From Streptomyces sp. PCS3-D2 (lineage in GTDB: Bacteria; Actinomycetota; Actinomycetes; Streptomycetales; Streptomycetaceae), in contig NZ_CP097800.1 of assembly GCF_000612545.2 (NCBI RefSeq), positions 186,001 through 250,000 on the forward strand: a stretch of 64,000 nucleotides of DNA. Direction: 5' to 3'. Positions 44,537-52,801 of the stretch are shown one piece after another. The position numbers were made by a program, and so were the translations under genes. Numbering within the stretch: the first letter of the stretch is position 1; the number at the start of each line of letters is the position of its first letter. The notes beneath the pieces were generated by a model. That model ran no database searches. It had not been told where the DNA came from and saw only the letters and a list, made by a program, of their open reading frames with translations.

Positions 44537-45697
44537 TCACGGCTGGTCGGGCGACGGCGCCTCGGCCGGGGGCGGGGGCGGGGGCGGGATGGGAGTCGTC
44601 GCGGCACCGGCGGCGGTCGGGTGCGGGGCCGGGGGCGCGGCGGCGATCAGGGTCTCCGCGAAGTTCTCCTTGCGCATCCGGAGGTCGACGTAGAGCAGCG
44701 CGCAGAGCAACGGTGGGAAGCCGAACTGGAAGAGCCCGCTGATCAGGCCGCCGACCAGGATGCAGATCAGGTACACACCGAGGCCGGCGATCGCCGCGCC
44801 CGGGTTCGGGTCAGCCCCGCCCGCATCCAGCATGGTCGGAAGGAACGCGGCCATACCGACGAGGGTGAACGGCATCTGGATGACGTAGCCCACGCCCGCC
44901 GCCACGAAGTAGCCGAGCATGGTGACGCCGAAGACGCGCCACCAGCCGTCCTTGACCAGGTGTGCGGAGCGCCGCAGCGCGGCGACGGCGCCGAGTTGCT
45001 CGCACACCGCGGCGGCCGGCGCGAGGCTGAGGCGCATCGCGAGCCAGACCGAGACGGGCAGGCAGACCAACACGAAAAGGAACAGCACGAACAGGGCGGT
45101 CGGCGGTCCGGATCCGTCGGCGGACATGAGGACGAGCGGGACACAGATCGCGTAGACCAGGACCATCGGCCCACCTGCGATCAGCCCGGCGAGTAGCACG
45201 GTGCCGAGCACCGAGGGCAGCCGGGACCAGCTGCGGCGCCACATCGCGCCGAACGTCGTGGGACGCCCCAGCACGGCCTCCTGGACGACGGCCGGACCGA
45301 GCGCGCTGATCAGCGCCGCGCCCACCAGCACCGTGAGCAAAAGGAGTACCGCGGCCGGCACGAAGGCGAGGAGCAGGGCGAGCACGTCCTCGGCGGCGAC
45401 GCTTTCGCCCGGTGCAAGGTCGAAGACGGCGGAGAACCGGTCGGACACGACCACGACCGCGATGCCGATCGCAAGGGCCACGAGCAGGATTCCGATGCCC
45501 TGTACGGCGAGCATGATCCCGACCAGGGGCTTCCAGTACCGGCGGAACGACGAGAACGCACCCCCCAGCAGGTCGCCCACGCTGAGCGGCTGGAGGGGTA
45601 TGACCCCCGGTTTCGGCGCCGACGGCGGCACCCAGCCGCCTCCCCACTGTGGCGTGGGCTGTCCCGGGTGGTGTGCCCACCCCGTGTTCTGCGACAT
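44537..45697 (-). CDS. Polytopic membrane protein with Pro-rich termini
   Basis: A 386-residue integral membrane protein with about seven hydrophobic segments, including LVGIMLAVQGIGILLVALAI, VLALLLAFVPAAVLLLLTVL, AALFVLFLFVLVCLPVSVW-like stretches, and a WWRVFGVTMLGYFVAAGVGY block. It resembles the glycerophosphodiester phosphodiesterase membrane-domain family found widely in actinobacteria. The N-terminus (SQNTGWAHHPGQPTPQWGGG) and the C-terminus (PPPPPPPAEAPSPDQP) are proline-rich. ATG 45697 has GGGGGAGA upstream. No catalytic motif. It converges with the endonuclease gene (59 bases apart). Confidence 0.85.
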   Translation of the reverse strand: MSQNTGWAHHPGQPTPQWGGGWVPPSAPKPGVIPLQPLSVGDLLGGAFSSFRRYWKPLVGIMLAVQGIGILLVALAIGIAVVVVSDRFSAVFDLAPGESVAAEDVLALLLAFVPAAVLLLLTVLVGAALISALGPAVVQEAVLGRPTTFGAMWRRSWSRLPSVLGTVLLAGLIAGGPMVLVYAICVPLVLMSADGSGPPTALFVLFLFVLVCLPVSVWLAMRLSLAPAAAVCEQLGAVAALRRSAHLVKDGWWRVFGVTMLGYFVAAGVGYVIQMPFTLVGMAAFLPTMLDAGGADPNPGAAIAGLGVYLICILVGGLISGLFQFGFPPLLCALLYVDLRMRKENFAETLIAAAPPAPHPTAAGAATTPIPPPPPPPAEAPSPDQP

Positions 45698-45868
45698 CTG
45701 TCTCCCCCTCGGATCAGGGGATACCGTAGCCCGCCGCAGGTCGCGGCCGTGCACGGGCCCCGGCCCGGCCGCGACGCATCCCTCGCAGGTCGGCCGGCGG
45801 GTCCCGGCTGCCGGAGGCCTCCGCCCCGCCCTCCGGCTCGGCGGAGCCTCCGACAACGGGCGCGCGTC

Positions 45869-46552
45869 CTAGTGGGGGCGCGGCCGGGGGGCGGGGCAGG
45901 CCTGCCAGGCGAGGTGGTAGAGCGTGCTCACGCTGGCGTCGGTGGAGTCCATCGTCATGAAGCTGGTGACGGCCTGCGGGTTGGACGTCCCCGCGTTCAC
46001 CCGCAGTTCTGTGTTGATGTTGAAATTGCGTTTCTCGCCGCACGGCGCCCAGACGAGATCCGCGTACTCCGTCCTGTCGGTCGCCTGCCAGTTGTCATTG
46101 AGCGGACCGTTGAACGTATGGGTGCGCTGGGTGGTCGTCGGCATTCCCTGGAAGTAGTAGTTCGCCTTCTCCTGGCCCCATGCGCCGGGTTGGAGGAATG
46201 CGAATCCGCGGTAGTCCGCCTGGACAATGGCATAGGTGAATCCCGAAGGAACGTGCACCCGAAGATTGAGCTGGCAGTTCTTCCGGAATCCGGTCGGCGG
46301 TGCTCCCGGCCCCACTTCCGCGAGGTAGTCACTGTAGGTCACGGTGAAGGCCGTGTTGTCGGGTGCGACGGCCACTTCTGCGGTGCCCTCCCGACAGCCT
46401 GAGCCGTTCACCGTGGCGAGTTCGATCACGATCTTGTCGGGCGGTGCGGTGATCTGCGGTGTGGGGCCGGCGGCTCCGGCCGGGGTTGCGGTGACCACCA
46501 GGGCAGCGGCCGCGGCGCCCGTGAACAGAGCGCGGGGCAAGGAATGGGACAT
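45869..46552 (-). CDS. Secreted DUF4360 family protein (copy 1)
   Basis: A 227-residue secreted protein: signal peptide LPRALFTGAAAAALVVTATP, then the DUF4360 landmarks VNGSGCREGTAEVAVAPDNT, FTVTYSDYLAEVGPG, KNCQLNLRVHVPSGFTYAIV, DYRGFAFLQPG and WAPCGEKRNFNINTELRV. Four conserved cysteines probably form two disulphides. ATG 46552 follows AGGAG. It lies 48 bases after a close paralogue, so the pair came from a tandem duplication. DUF4360 proteins are widespread secreted proteins of fungi and actinobacteria without a proven function. Confidence 0.9.
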   Translation of the reverse strand: MSHSLPRALFTGAAAAALVVTATPAGAAGPTPQITAPPDKIVIELATVNGSGCREGTAEVAVAPDNTAFTVTYSDYLAEVGPGAPPTGFRKNCQLNLRVHVPSGFTYAIVQADYRGFAFLQPGAWGQEKANYYFQGMPTTTQRTHTFNGPLNDNWQATDRTEYADLVWAPCGEKRNFNINTELRVNAGTSNPQAVTSFMTMDSTDASVSTLYHLAWQACPAPRPRPH

Positions 46553-46600
46553 CGTTGTCACTCCTGACCGTGAGGTGCGGGTTGCGAGGCTCACGCCGTG

Positions 46601-47245
46601 TCAGACCGCGGGACACTCCTTCCACGCGAAGTGGTAGACCGTGCTGACGCTGCCGTCCGTGGAGTCCATGCTCATGAAGCTCAGGGCCTGTGGGCTCGAC
46701 GTTCCGGCGTACACCCGCAGTTCGCTGTTGACGTTGAGGTTGCGCTCCTCGCCGCACGGCGCCCAGACCAGGTCGGCGTACTCGGTCTGGTCGCTCGCCT
46801 GCCAGTTGTCGGAGTAGGGGCCGTTGAACTGGTGCGTCCTGCGGGTGGTCTGGGCCATGCCCTGGAAGTAGTAGTTGGCGCGCTCCTGACCAAAGGCCCC
46901 GCGCTGGAGGTGGGCGTAGCCGCGGTAGTCCGCCCGGGCGATGGCGTACGTGAAGCCCTGCGGCACGTGGATCTGCAGGGCCAGCTGGCAGTTCTTGCGG
47001 AATTCGGTCCCGCCCGAGCCGGCTCCGGTCTGGGCGAGATAGTCGCTGTAGGTGACCGTGAACGAGGTGTTGTCGGAGGCAGCGGCGACACTCGCCGTCC
47101 CCTGGGGACATCCCGAACCGTTCACGCCGACGACGTCGACGGTGATTCTCCCGGGCGGGTACGTGGCGTTGTGGGCTTGTGCCGGCATCGCCAGGGAAGA
47201 CAGCGCCACCACCGCCGCGCCGACTGTGAGCCTGCGGAGCAACAT
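46601..47245 (-). CDS. Secreted DUF4360 family protein (copy 2)
   Basis: Roughly 214 residues, clearly homologous to the following gene product over its full length: VNGSGCPQGTASVAAASDNT, TVTYSDYLAQTGAGSGG, KNCQLALQIHVPQGFTYAIA, YRGYAHLQRGAFGQERANYY and ending VYHFAWKECP. A signal peptide (LTVGAAVVALSSLAMPAQAH) precedes. I place the start at ATG 47245 because GGAG lies 9 bases before it; an ATG five codons upstream (47260) is possible but has no such site. It is the first gene of the tandem pair. Confidence 0.88.
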   Translation of the reverse strand: MLLRRLTVGAAVVALSSLAMPAQAHNATYPPGRITVDVVGVNGSGCPQGTASVAAASDNTSFTVTYSDYLAQTGAGSGGTEFRKNCQLALQIHVPQGFTYAIARADYRGYAHLQRGAFGQERANYYFQGMAQTTRRTHQFNGPYSDNWQASDQTEYADLVWAPCGEERNLNVNSELRVYAGTSSPQALSFMSMDSTDGSVSTVYHFAWKECPAV

Positions 47246-47937
47246 CCTTCTCTTCTCCATTCATCGGGGCCGCCGATTTCGGCATGGACATGCCACCACG
47301 CGTCCACGGCCGAAGAAAGGACGGGATACGGACAACCGCCCCGGAACCGTGCGCGCAACCGTTCGCTGGCCGAATTCCGTTGCGCCCGCGAGGCGCCGGT
47401 GCCCACCGCCGCTCCGGTGGCGCGACCATCGACGCAACCTGCCCGCGATGGACCGGAAAGGCCGGTTTGGGTGGAGCAGGCACCGGCCACCCCGGCCTCA
47501 CCGGGCCCAGCGGACCCTGGAGTTCCACGCCCTCCCGGTCCGCACCCGTCGCCCCGGCCCCGCACCCGCAGCCGGTACCGCGTCCACCTCCGAGGCGCCG
47601 CGACGCAGGTGGGGCGGCGGGGCGCGACGCGGTCCCGGACAGGCCCACCACCGTGCGCCGGGTGCACAACTTGGCCGGACCGGACGTGATGGCGGGCCCG
47701 GAACCGGCCCGGCACCGCGCCCGCTCCGGTCGGCGCGGTCCGGAAAACGGGTGCGGATGCCTGGGGCGGCCGCCGGACCGGGTCCGGCCCCCTCGCCGAA
47801 CGTGCCCGAACCGGTGAGGGACCGCTCCCGCTCCGCCTCCGCGCGGGTGAGCGCCGTCTCGGCGGACGCAGCCGCGGCCACACGTTCGGCGAGCGCGGAC
47901 TCGATCCCGCTCCCTCAACCACACTTGAGGTTAAGCG
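47246..47937. other. Long divergent intergenic region without a supported gene
   Basis: About 700 bases between the DUF4360 pair and the flavoprotein gene. Several frames stay open in it but none shows strong third-position GC bias on one strand, a ribosome binding site and a recognisable protein together. It should hold the DUF4360 promoter. I see no RNA gene or repeat array. Confidence 0.5.
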
Positions 47938-47949
47938 ATATGATCATAT
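47938..47949. promoter_or_regulatory. AT-rich palindrome over the flavoprotein promoter
   Basis: ATATGATCATAT, perfect 12-base palindrome ending 6 bases before the ATG. It contains TATGAT, which would be a good -10 box, with TTGAGG in front (47925-47930). Such a layout suggests a repressor-controlled, nearly leaderless promoter. Confidence 0.5.
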
Positions 47950-47955
47950 GGCTGC

Positions 47956-48483
47956 ATGACCATGAAGACCCTCTACCTGCTCTGCTCCGCCGCCCCACCC
48001 GTGTTCGACGTCGCCCATGTCATCGAAGACGCCCAGGCCCGCGGCTGGAACGTCTGCCTCGGGCTGAGCCCCACCGCCGCGCACTGGCTCGCGGAGAGCC
48101 TCGACGGGCTCGCCGCCCTCACCGGCCACCCCGTCCTGTGGCAGTACCCGCTTCCCGGCGAACCGGAGCAGTGGCCGGCGGCCGACGCACTGCTCTACGC
48201 CCCCGCCACCTTCAACACCGTCAACGCCTGGGCGCTCGGCCTCACCGACACACTCACCGTCGGCCTCGCCACCGAGGCCCTCGGCAACGGCACCCCCGTC
48301 ACCGCCGTCTCCTGCACCAACAGCGCCCTCGCCGCGCACCCCCGGTACGAGACGTCCCTCGCCACCCTGCGCGGCGCCGGGGTCCAGCTCCTTCTTCACG
48401 ACAACACCCCCATGCAGGCTCCGGCCCATTTCCCCTGGGCCACGGCCCTGAACGGCCTTGGCCACACCGCTCCCCAGCACTGA
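47956..48483 (+). CDS. Flavoprotein (HFCD superfamily, PPC decarboxylase-like)
   Basis: A 175-residue Rossmann-like flavoprotein: MKTLYLLCSAAPPVFDVAHV, LLYAPATFNTVNAWALGLTD (equivalent of the PASANT motif), VSCTNSALAAHPRYETSLAT and LRGAGVQLLLHDN. HFCD proteins bind FMN and oxidatively decarboxylate cysteine-like groups in CoA or lanthipeptide synthesis, but stand-alone forms also exist with unknown roles. The histidine of the classic catalytic site is not obvious in the N-terminal part. It is followed at 81 bases by a PLP decarboxylase gene on the same strand. Confidence 0.88.
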   Translation: MTMKTLYLLCSAAPPVFDVAHVIEDAQARGWNVCLGLSPTAAHWLAESLDGLAALTGHPVLWQYPLPGEPEQWPAADALLYAPATFNTVNAWALGLTDTLTVGLATEALGNGTPVTAVSCTNSALAAHPRYETSLATLRGAGVQLLLHDNTPMQAPAHFPWATALNGLGHTAPQH

Positions 48484-48564
48484 CGGCGCACACCACCACT
48501 CGGGGGGAAGAAACGTTCGATCCGCCGCTTGCGGGGCGTCGGCTCCTGCCCCATAGTCCGAGGT

Positions 48565-49932
48565 ATGGACGCGCGCGAGGCCGCGCTCCGGCGGGCGCAC
48601 GAGCATGCCGTGCGATGGCTCGCGAGCCTGTCCGAACGCCGGGTTCCCGCACGCGCCTCGGTCGAGGAGATCGTGCGCGCGCTCGGCACCGAACTGCCCG
48701 ACGCCCCCGGCACTCCGGCGGACGTCGTCGACCTTATGGCCGCGGCCTGCGAGCCGGGACTGACGGCGTTCCCCAGCGGCCGCTTCTTCGGTTTCGTGGT
48801 CGGTGGCGCGGAACCTGCCGCGCTGGCCGCGGACTGGCTGGTCAGCGCCTGGGACCAGAACTCCGTGATGCGGGCCGCCTCGCCCGCGTACGCGGCGGTG
48901 GAAGAGGTGGCCGGCGCGTGGCTGCTCGATCTGCTCGGTCTGCCCGACGAGAGCGCCGTCGGATTCACCACCGGTGCCACCATGGCGAACTTCACCTGCC
49001 TCGCCGCCGCGCGCGACGAACTGCTGCGCCGCACCGGCTGGAACGTCGCCCGTGACGGACTGCCAGGCGCTCCGCCCGTACGCGCCGTCGCCGGCCGGGA
49101 CCGCCACATGGCCGTCGACCTGGCACTGCGCTATCTGGGTCTCGGCGCTCCCGTCCTGGTGAAGGCGGACGCCCAGGGGCGCATGGAGGCGGAGGCCTTG
49201 CGGGACGCCCTGGCGGACGGCTCCGAGGGCCCGACCATCGTGGTCCTGCAGGCCGGAGACATCCACTCCGGTGCTTTCGACCCGTTCACCGAGGCCGTCC
49301 GCGCCGCTCGCGCAGCGGACGCGTGGGTACACGTCGACGGCGCCTTCGGCCTGTGGGCGGCCGCCTCACCCCGCCACGCACATCTGACCGCGGGCTGCGC
49401 ACGCGCCGACTCCTGGGCGACCGACGCGCACAAGACCCTGAACGTCCCCTACGACTGCGGCCTCGCCGTCGTACGTGACGCCTCCGCGCTCCGGGCCGCG
49501 ATGGGACAGCGCGGCGACTACCTCATCCAGCACGAACACGGCGACCCCGTCGACACGGTGCCCGAGCTGTCCAGGCGAGGGCGGGCCTTCACCGTGTGGG
49601 CGGTCCTCAGGTCCCTCGGCCGCTCGGGCGTGACCGACCTGGTCGACCGGCTGTGCCGGCACGCCGCCGCGTTCGCCGACGGCATCGCCGCGATCGACGG
49701 CGCCCGGGTGCTCAACGAGGTGGTGTTCACCCAGGTGTGCGCCGCGTTCGGCGACGACGAACGCACCGAGCGGGTGCTCGCCCGGCTGCTCGACGACGGT
49801 ACGACGTGGATCAGCGGCTCCACCTGGCACGGCCGGCGCGTGATGCGCATCTCGGTGAGCAACTGGTCGACGACCGACGTCGACGTACGGCGCGCACTGG
49901 ACTCGATCCGGCGCGCCGCGGCCGGAACCTGA
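48565..49932 (+). CDS. PLP-dependent group II decarboxylase/aminotransferase-fold protein
   Basis: A 455-residue fold-type I PLP enzyme. Key elements: SAWDQNSVMRAASPAYAAVE, VGFTTGATMANFTCLAAARD (PLP phosphate site), AWVHVDGAFGLWAAASPRH (PLP-ring aspartate), and SWATDAHKTLNVPYDCGLAV with the Schiff-base lysine. This pattern fits aromatic amino acid/glutamate decarboxylase-like enzymes. ATG 48565 is chosen over one 12 codons upstream because CGAGG precedes it. It follows the flavoprotein gene by 81 bases; whether they act together is unproven. Confidence 0.9.
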   Translation: MDAREAALRRAHEHAVRWLASLSERRVPARASVEEIVRALGTELPDAPGTPADVVDLMAAACEPGLTAFPSGRFFGFVVGGAEPAALAADWLVSAWDQNSVMRAASPAYAAVEEVAGAWLLDLLGLPDESAVGFTTGATMANFTCLAAARDELLRRTGWNVARDGLPGAPPVRAVAGRDRHMAVDLALRYLGLGAPVLVKADAQGRMEAEALRDALADGSEGPTIVVLQAGDIHSGAFDPFTEAVRAARAADAWVHVDGAFGLWAAASPRHAHLTAGCARADSWATDAHKTLNVPYDCGLAVVRDASALRAAMGQRGDYLIQHEHGDPVDTVPELSRRGRAFTVWAVLRSLGRSGVTDLVDRLCRHAAAFADGIAAIDGARVLNEVVFTQVCAAFGDDERTERVLARLLDDGTTWISGSTWHGRRVMRISVSNWSTTDVDVRRALDSIRRAAAGT

Positions 49933-50008
49933 CAGGAGCCCCTGCCCGGGAACGTGACCGGGAACCCGCGCCGTACGGCGTCGCCGCCGCCGCGGCCGGG
50001 TGTACGCG

Positions 50009-50362
50009 TCAGTGGACCACGCTGAAGCTCCGCCAGGGACGGGTCCGGGGGGCCGTGACGTTCGAGAGCGTCGTCGCCACGTAGATCTCGTTGTTCGGCT
50101 CGTCGGACTGCTTGCAGTCGAAGTTCTGGTAGAGGATGACGTCGACGAGGGTGTTGTTCTCGACGTGGGTGGCCCCGTCGGGGATGGCGATCCGGTGGCA
50201 GCCCGTGACGAGGGTGTTGGAGTAGCTGATCTCGACCGGCGAGTCGTGGCCGCGGAAGCTGAGCTGGCCGACGGTGCTCCGCCCCAGACCCGAGCAAGCG
50301 GTGCCGCCGAGCAGCAGCGCTGCGGCCCCCGCGATGATGCCGATACGTCGCCTGTGGGACAT
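50009..50362 (-). CDS. Small predicted lipoprotein
   Basis: A 117-residue exported protein: MSHRRRIGIIAGAAALLLGG, then TACSGLGRSTVGQLSFRGHD and a beta-rich tail with IPDGATHVENNTLVDVILYQ. The cysteine after LGGTA is a plausible lipidation site, though the -3 position is not the ideal Leu. ATG 50362 follows GAGGA. Function unknown; no domain recognised. It converges with the PLP decarboxylase gene. Confidence 0.78.
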   Translation of the reverse strand: MSHRRRIGIIAGAAALLLGGTACSGLGRSTVGQLSFRGHDSPVEISYSNTLVTGCHRIAIPDGATHVENNTLVDVILYQNFDCKQSDEPNNEIYVATTLSNVTAPRTRPWRSFSVVH

Positions 50363-50571
50363 GGTGCGGTCCTCGTCTGTGCGGTGGTGTCGGTCGGTCC
50401 TTGCCCACAGCGTGGCCCGGCGTGGCGCGGGTGGCCCGCTGTGCTCGGCCGACCGGATGAACGCGGGTGCGGGAGGGCCACCGGCGGCCGGCGCACGCCC
50501 CGGAAACCGCAGCGTGGAGAGCGCACCCGAGTGCGGCGGCCGGGGAGCGCCTGCGCCCGCCCGGGGCGAGG
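50363..50571. other. Divergent region upstream of the SpoIIE phosphatase
   Basis: Part of a 336-base gap. Left half presumably contains the lipoprotein promoter. No operator or conserved RNA is evident. A possible small ORF begins at 50572. Confidence 0.4.
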
Positions 50572-50706
50572 ATGAAGGTGATGAACGGGATCGAGCGCGG
50601 CCGCGGCGCGCACCGGGCGAGCGGCCGGCGCGGGCTGCGCCGCACCCCGGAGCCGCCGCGCGGCGAAGCCGGGTCCGCCCGGAAGGAGCGGGTGCGGGAT
50701 GCATGA
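50572..50706 (+). CDS. Possible 44-residue basic peptide overlapping the phosphatase start
   Basis: A short frame (MKVMNGIERGRGAHRASGRR...) with strong third-position GC bias, ending in TGA that overlaps the ATG of the SpoIIE phosphatase (ATGA). The overlap is what a translationally coupled leader peptide would look like. There is only a weak ribosome binding site (GGCGAGG), and arginine-rich frames arise easily at this GC content, so it is doubtful. Confidence 0.25.
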   Translation: MKVMNGIERGRGAHRASGRRGLRRTPEPPRGEAGSARKERVRDA

Positions 50707-52783
50707 GGAGATGCCGCTGCAGGACCTGGTCAGCAGCGCCGCCCAGGACGCCGGCGGGTGGCTGGGCACCCTCCCGGTGGCGCTCATGGCCACCAGCGGC
50801 GACGGAACGATCGTGCGCTGGAACCACGGCGCGCAGGAGCTGCTGGGCTACGACCCGCCCCAGGTGCTCGGACGGCACATCGCGGACCTCCTCCACCCCG
50901 GCGCGGACCGCAGCCTGGGCCGTTCGCTCTGGGAGACGGCCGCCACCGGTCACGGGGTGATGGGGACGGTCACCGCCTGGCACCGGGACGGTCACCCGCT
51001 GGAACTGGAGATCTGGGCCTGCCCCGTTCCCGACCGCCGCCACGGTGCATCGGCCGTGCTGGTGTTCGCCGCGGACGCGCATGCGGCGCGCCGGATCCGG
51101 GGGGCCTCCGCGGTGTGGGACGGTCTGTTCGCCCGCTCGCCCGTCGGGATCGCCGTCCTCGACACCCAGTTGCGCTTCCTCCAGGTCAATGCGGCGCTGG
51201 AGGCGATGAACGGCCTGCCGGAGTCCGCCCACGTGGTCCGGCGGCTCGCCGAGCTGCTGCCGGAGGTGAACGGGGGCGAGATGGAAACGGCCATGCGCCA
51301 GGTACTGGAGACCGGCGAACCGGTCCTCAACCGCCGGCGCAGCGGCCGCACCCCCGCCGACCCGGACCACGACCACGTGTGGGCCTGCTCGTACGTGCGG
51401 GTGGAGGACCCCGGCGGCCGGCCGATCGGCGTGATCGCCTCCCTGCTCGACATCACCACGCAGCAGCGCGACCACACCGAGGCCGAGGCCGGGCGGCGCC
51501 GACTCGCCCTGCTCACCGAGGCCAGTTCCCGGATCGGCGCCAGCCTCGACCTCGAACGCACCGCCCAGGAGCTGGCCGACCTCGCCGTCCCGCACCTCGC
51601 CAGCGCCGTCACGGTGGACGTGCTGGACTCGCTCGCTCAGGGCAACGAACCGGGCATGGGGCTGACCGGGGGCGTCGCGCTGCGACGGCTCGGCAAGGCC
51701 CCGCTGGCCGGGACCGCGGTCACCCGGATCCTCGCTCCGCTCGGCCGGACGCTCACCTTCCCGGCGACCGCGCCGTACACCCAGGCTCTCGCGGCCCGCC
51801 AGCCCTTCCTGGTAGCCCACCTCGACTCGATGGCCGTCGCGACCGCCGGCCGGCACAGCCCCATACCCGCGCAGCTGGTCGAGACGGGCGTGCACTCGTT
51901 CCTGAAGGTTCCGCTCATCGCGCGCGGTCTCGTGCTCGGTGTGGCCTCCTTCTACCGCACCCGGCCCTTCGAGTCCTTCGGATCCGACGACGTCGCGCTC
52001 GCCGGCGAACTCGCCGCGCGGGCCGCCATCAGCATCGACAACGCCCGCCTGTACCACCACGAGCACGAAACGGCGGTCGTCCTGCAGCGCAGCATGCTGC
52101 CCCAGCATGTGACGCCGCCCCCGGGCATCGAGATCGCCCACCGGTACCTGCCGGCCAGTGACGTCAACGAGGTCGGCGGGGACTGGTACGACGTCGTCCC
52201 CCTGGCCGGGGGCAGGGCCGGCCTGCTCATGGGCGACGTGATGGGGCACGGCATCGCGGCCGCGGCGGTGATGGGGCGCCTGTCCGCGACCGTCCGCGCC
52301 CTCGCGCGCCTCGACATGCCGCCGACGGCGCTGCTCCACCAGCTGGAGGCGACCCTCGCCGATCTGGCGGAGCCGATGCTCGCGACCTTCCTGTACGTGG
52401 TCTGCGACCCGGCCACCGGGCACTGCACGATCACCCGGGCCGGTCACCCGCCGCCCGCCGTGGCCGAGCCCGACGGCACCGTCTACCTGGTCAGGTCCCC
52501 GCCCGGGGCCCCGCTGGGCGTCGGCGGGGTCACCTTCACCACGACCGAGGTCACGCTCCCGCCGGGGAGCCTCCTCGTCCTGTACACGGACGGGCTGATC
52601 GAAGCCCGCAACCGTGACATCGACGAGCGCCTCGGCGAGCTCACCGGTCTCCTCACCGAGCCCCTGCAACCGCTCGACCACCTCTGCGACTCGCTGATCG
52701 CGCACCTCGTCCCGGCGTCCGCCGACGACGACATCGCCCTGCTCACGGCCCGTATCGGCACGAACCAGGGGGGCGCCCGGTGA
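50699..52783 (+). CDS. PAS/GAF-domain SpoIIE-type protein serine phosphatase
   Basis: A 694-residue soluble signalling protein. Two PAS-like domains (about 20-130, LMATSGDGTIVRWNHGAQEL; and 140-255, SPVGIAVLDTQLRFLQVNAA), a GAF domain (about 275-440, ASSRIGASLDLERTAQELAD) and a C-terminal PP2C/SpoIIE phosphatase (about 465-690) with DVNEVGGDWYDVVPL, GDVMGHG, YTDGLIEAR and DDIALL, the metal-binding acidic motifs. Enzymes of this type dephosphorylate anti-anti-sigma proteins. There is no HATPase part. ATG 50699 has GGAAGGAG about 10 bases upstream. It converges with a second SpoIIE phosphatase (18 bases apart). Confidence 0.93.
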   Translation: MHEEMPLQDLVSSAAQDAGGWLGTLPVALMATSGDGTIVRWNHGAQELLGYDPPQVLGRHIADLLHPGADRSLGRSLWETAATGHGVMGTVTAWHRDGHPLELEIWACPVPDRRHGASAVLVFAADAHAARRIRGASAVWDGLFARSPVGIAVLDTQLRFLQVNAALEAMNGLPESAHVVRRLAELLPEVNGGEMETAMRQVLETGEPVLNRRRSGRTPADPDHDHVWACSYVRVEDPGGRPIGVIASLLDITTQQRDHTEAEAGRRRLALLTEASSRIGASLDLERTAQELADLAVPHLASAVTVDVLDSLAQGNEPGMGLTGGVALRRLGKAPLAGTAVTRILAPLGRTLTFPATAPYTQALAARQPFLVAHLDSMAVATAGRHSPIPAQLVETGVHSFLKVPLIARGLVLGVASFYRTRPFESFGSDDVALAGELAARAAISIDNARLYHHEHETAVVLQRSMLPQHVTPPPGIEIAHRYLPASDVNEVGGDWYDVVPLAGGRAGLLMGDVMGHGIAAAAVMGRLSATVRALARLDMPPTALLHQLEATLADLAEPMLATFLYVVCDPATGHCTITRAGHPPPAVAEPDGTVYLVRSPPGAPLGVGGVTFTTTEVTLPPGSLLVLYTDGLIEARNRDIDERLGELTGLLTEPLQPLDHLCDSLIAHLVPASADDDIALLTARIGTNQGGAR

Positions 52784-52801
52784 GCCCCGGCCGCGGCACG
52801 G

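Noticed and set aside
47122-47922. A 266-codon minus-strand frame and other frames in the long gap before the flavoprotein gene
   Set aside because: Composition is Arg/Pro/Gly-rich without consistent third-position bias or a recognisable domain, and part overlaps the DUF4360 gene.
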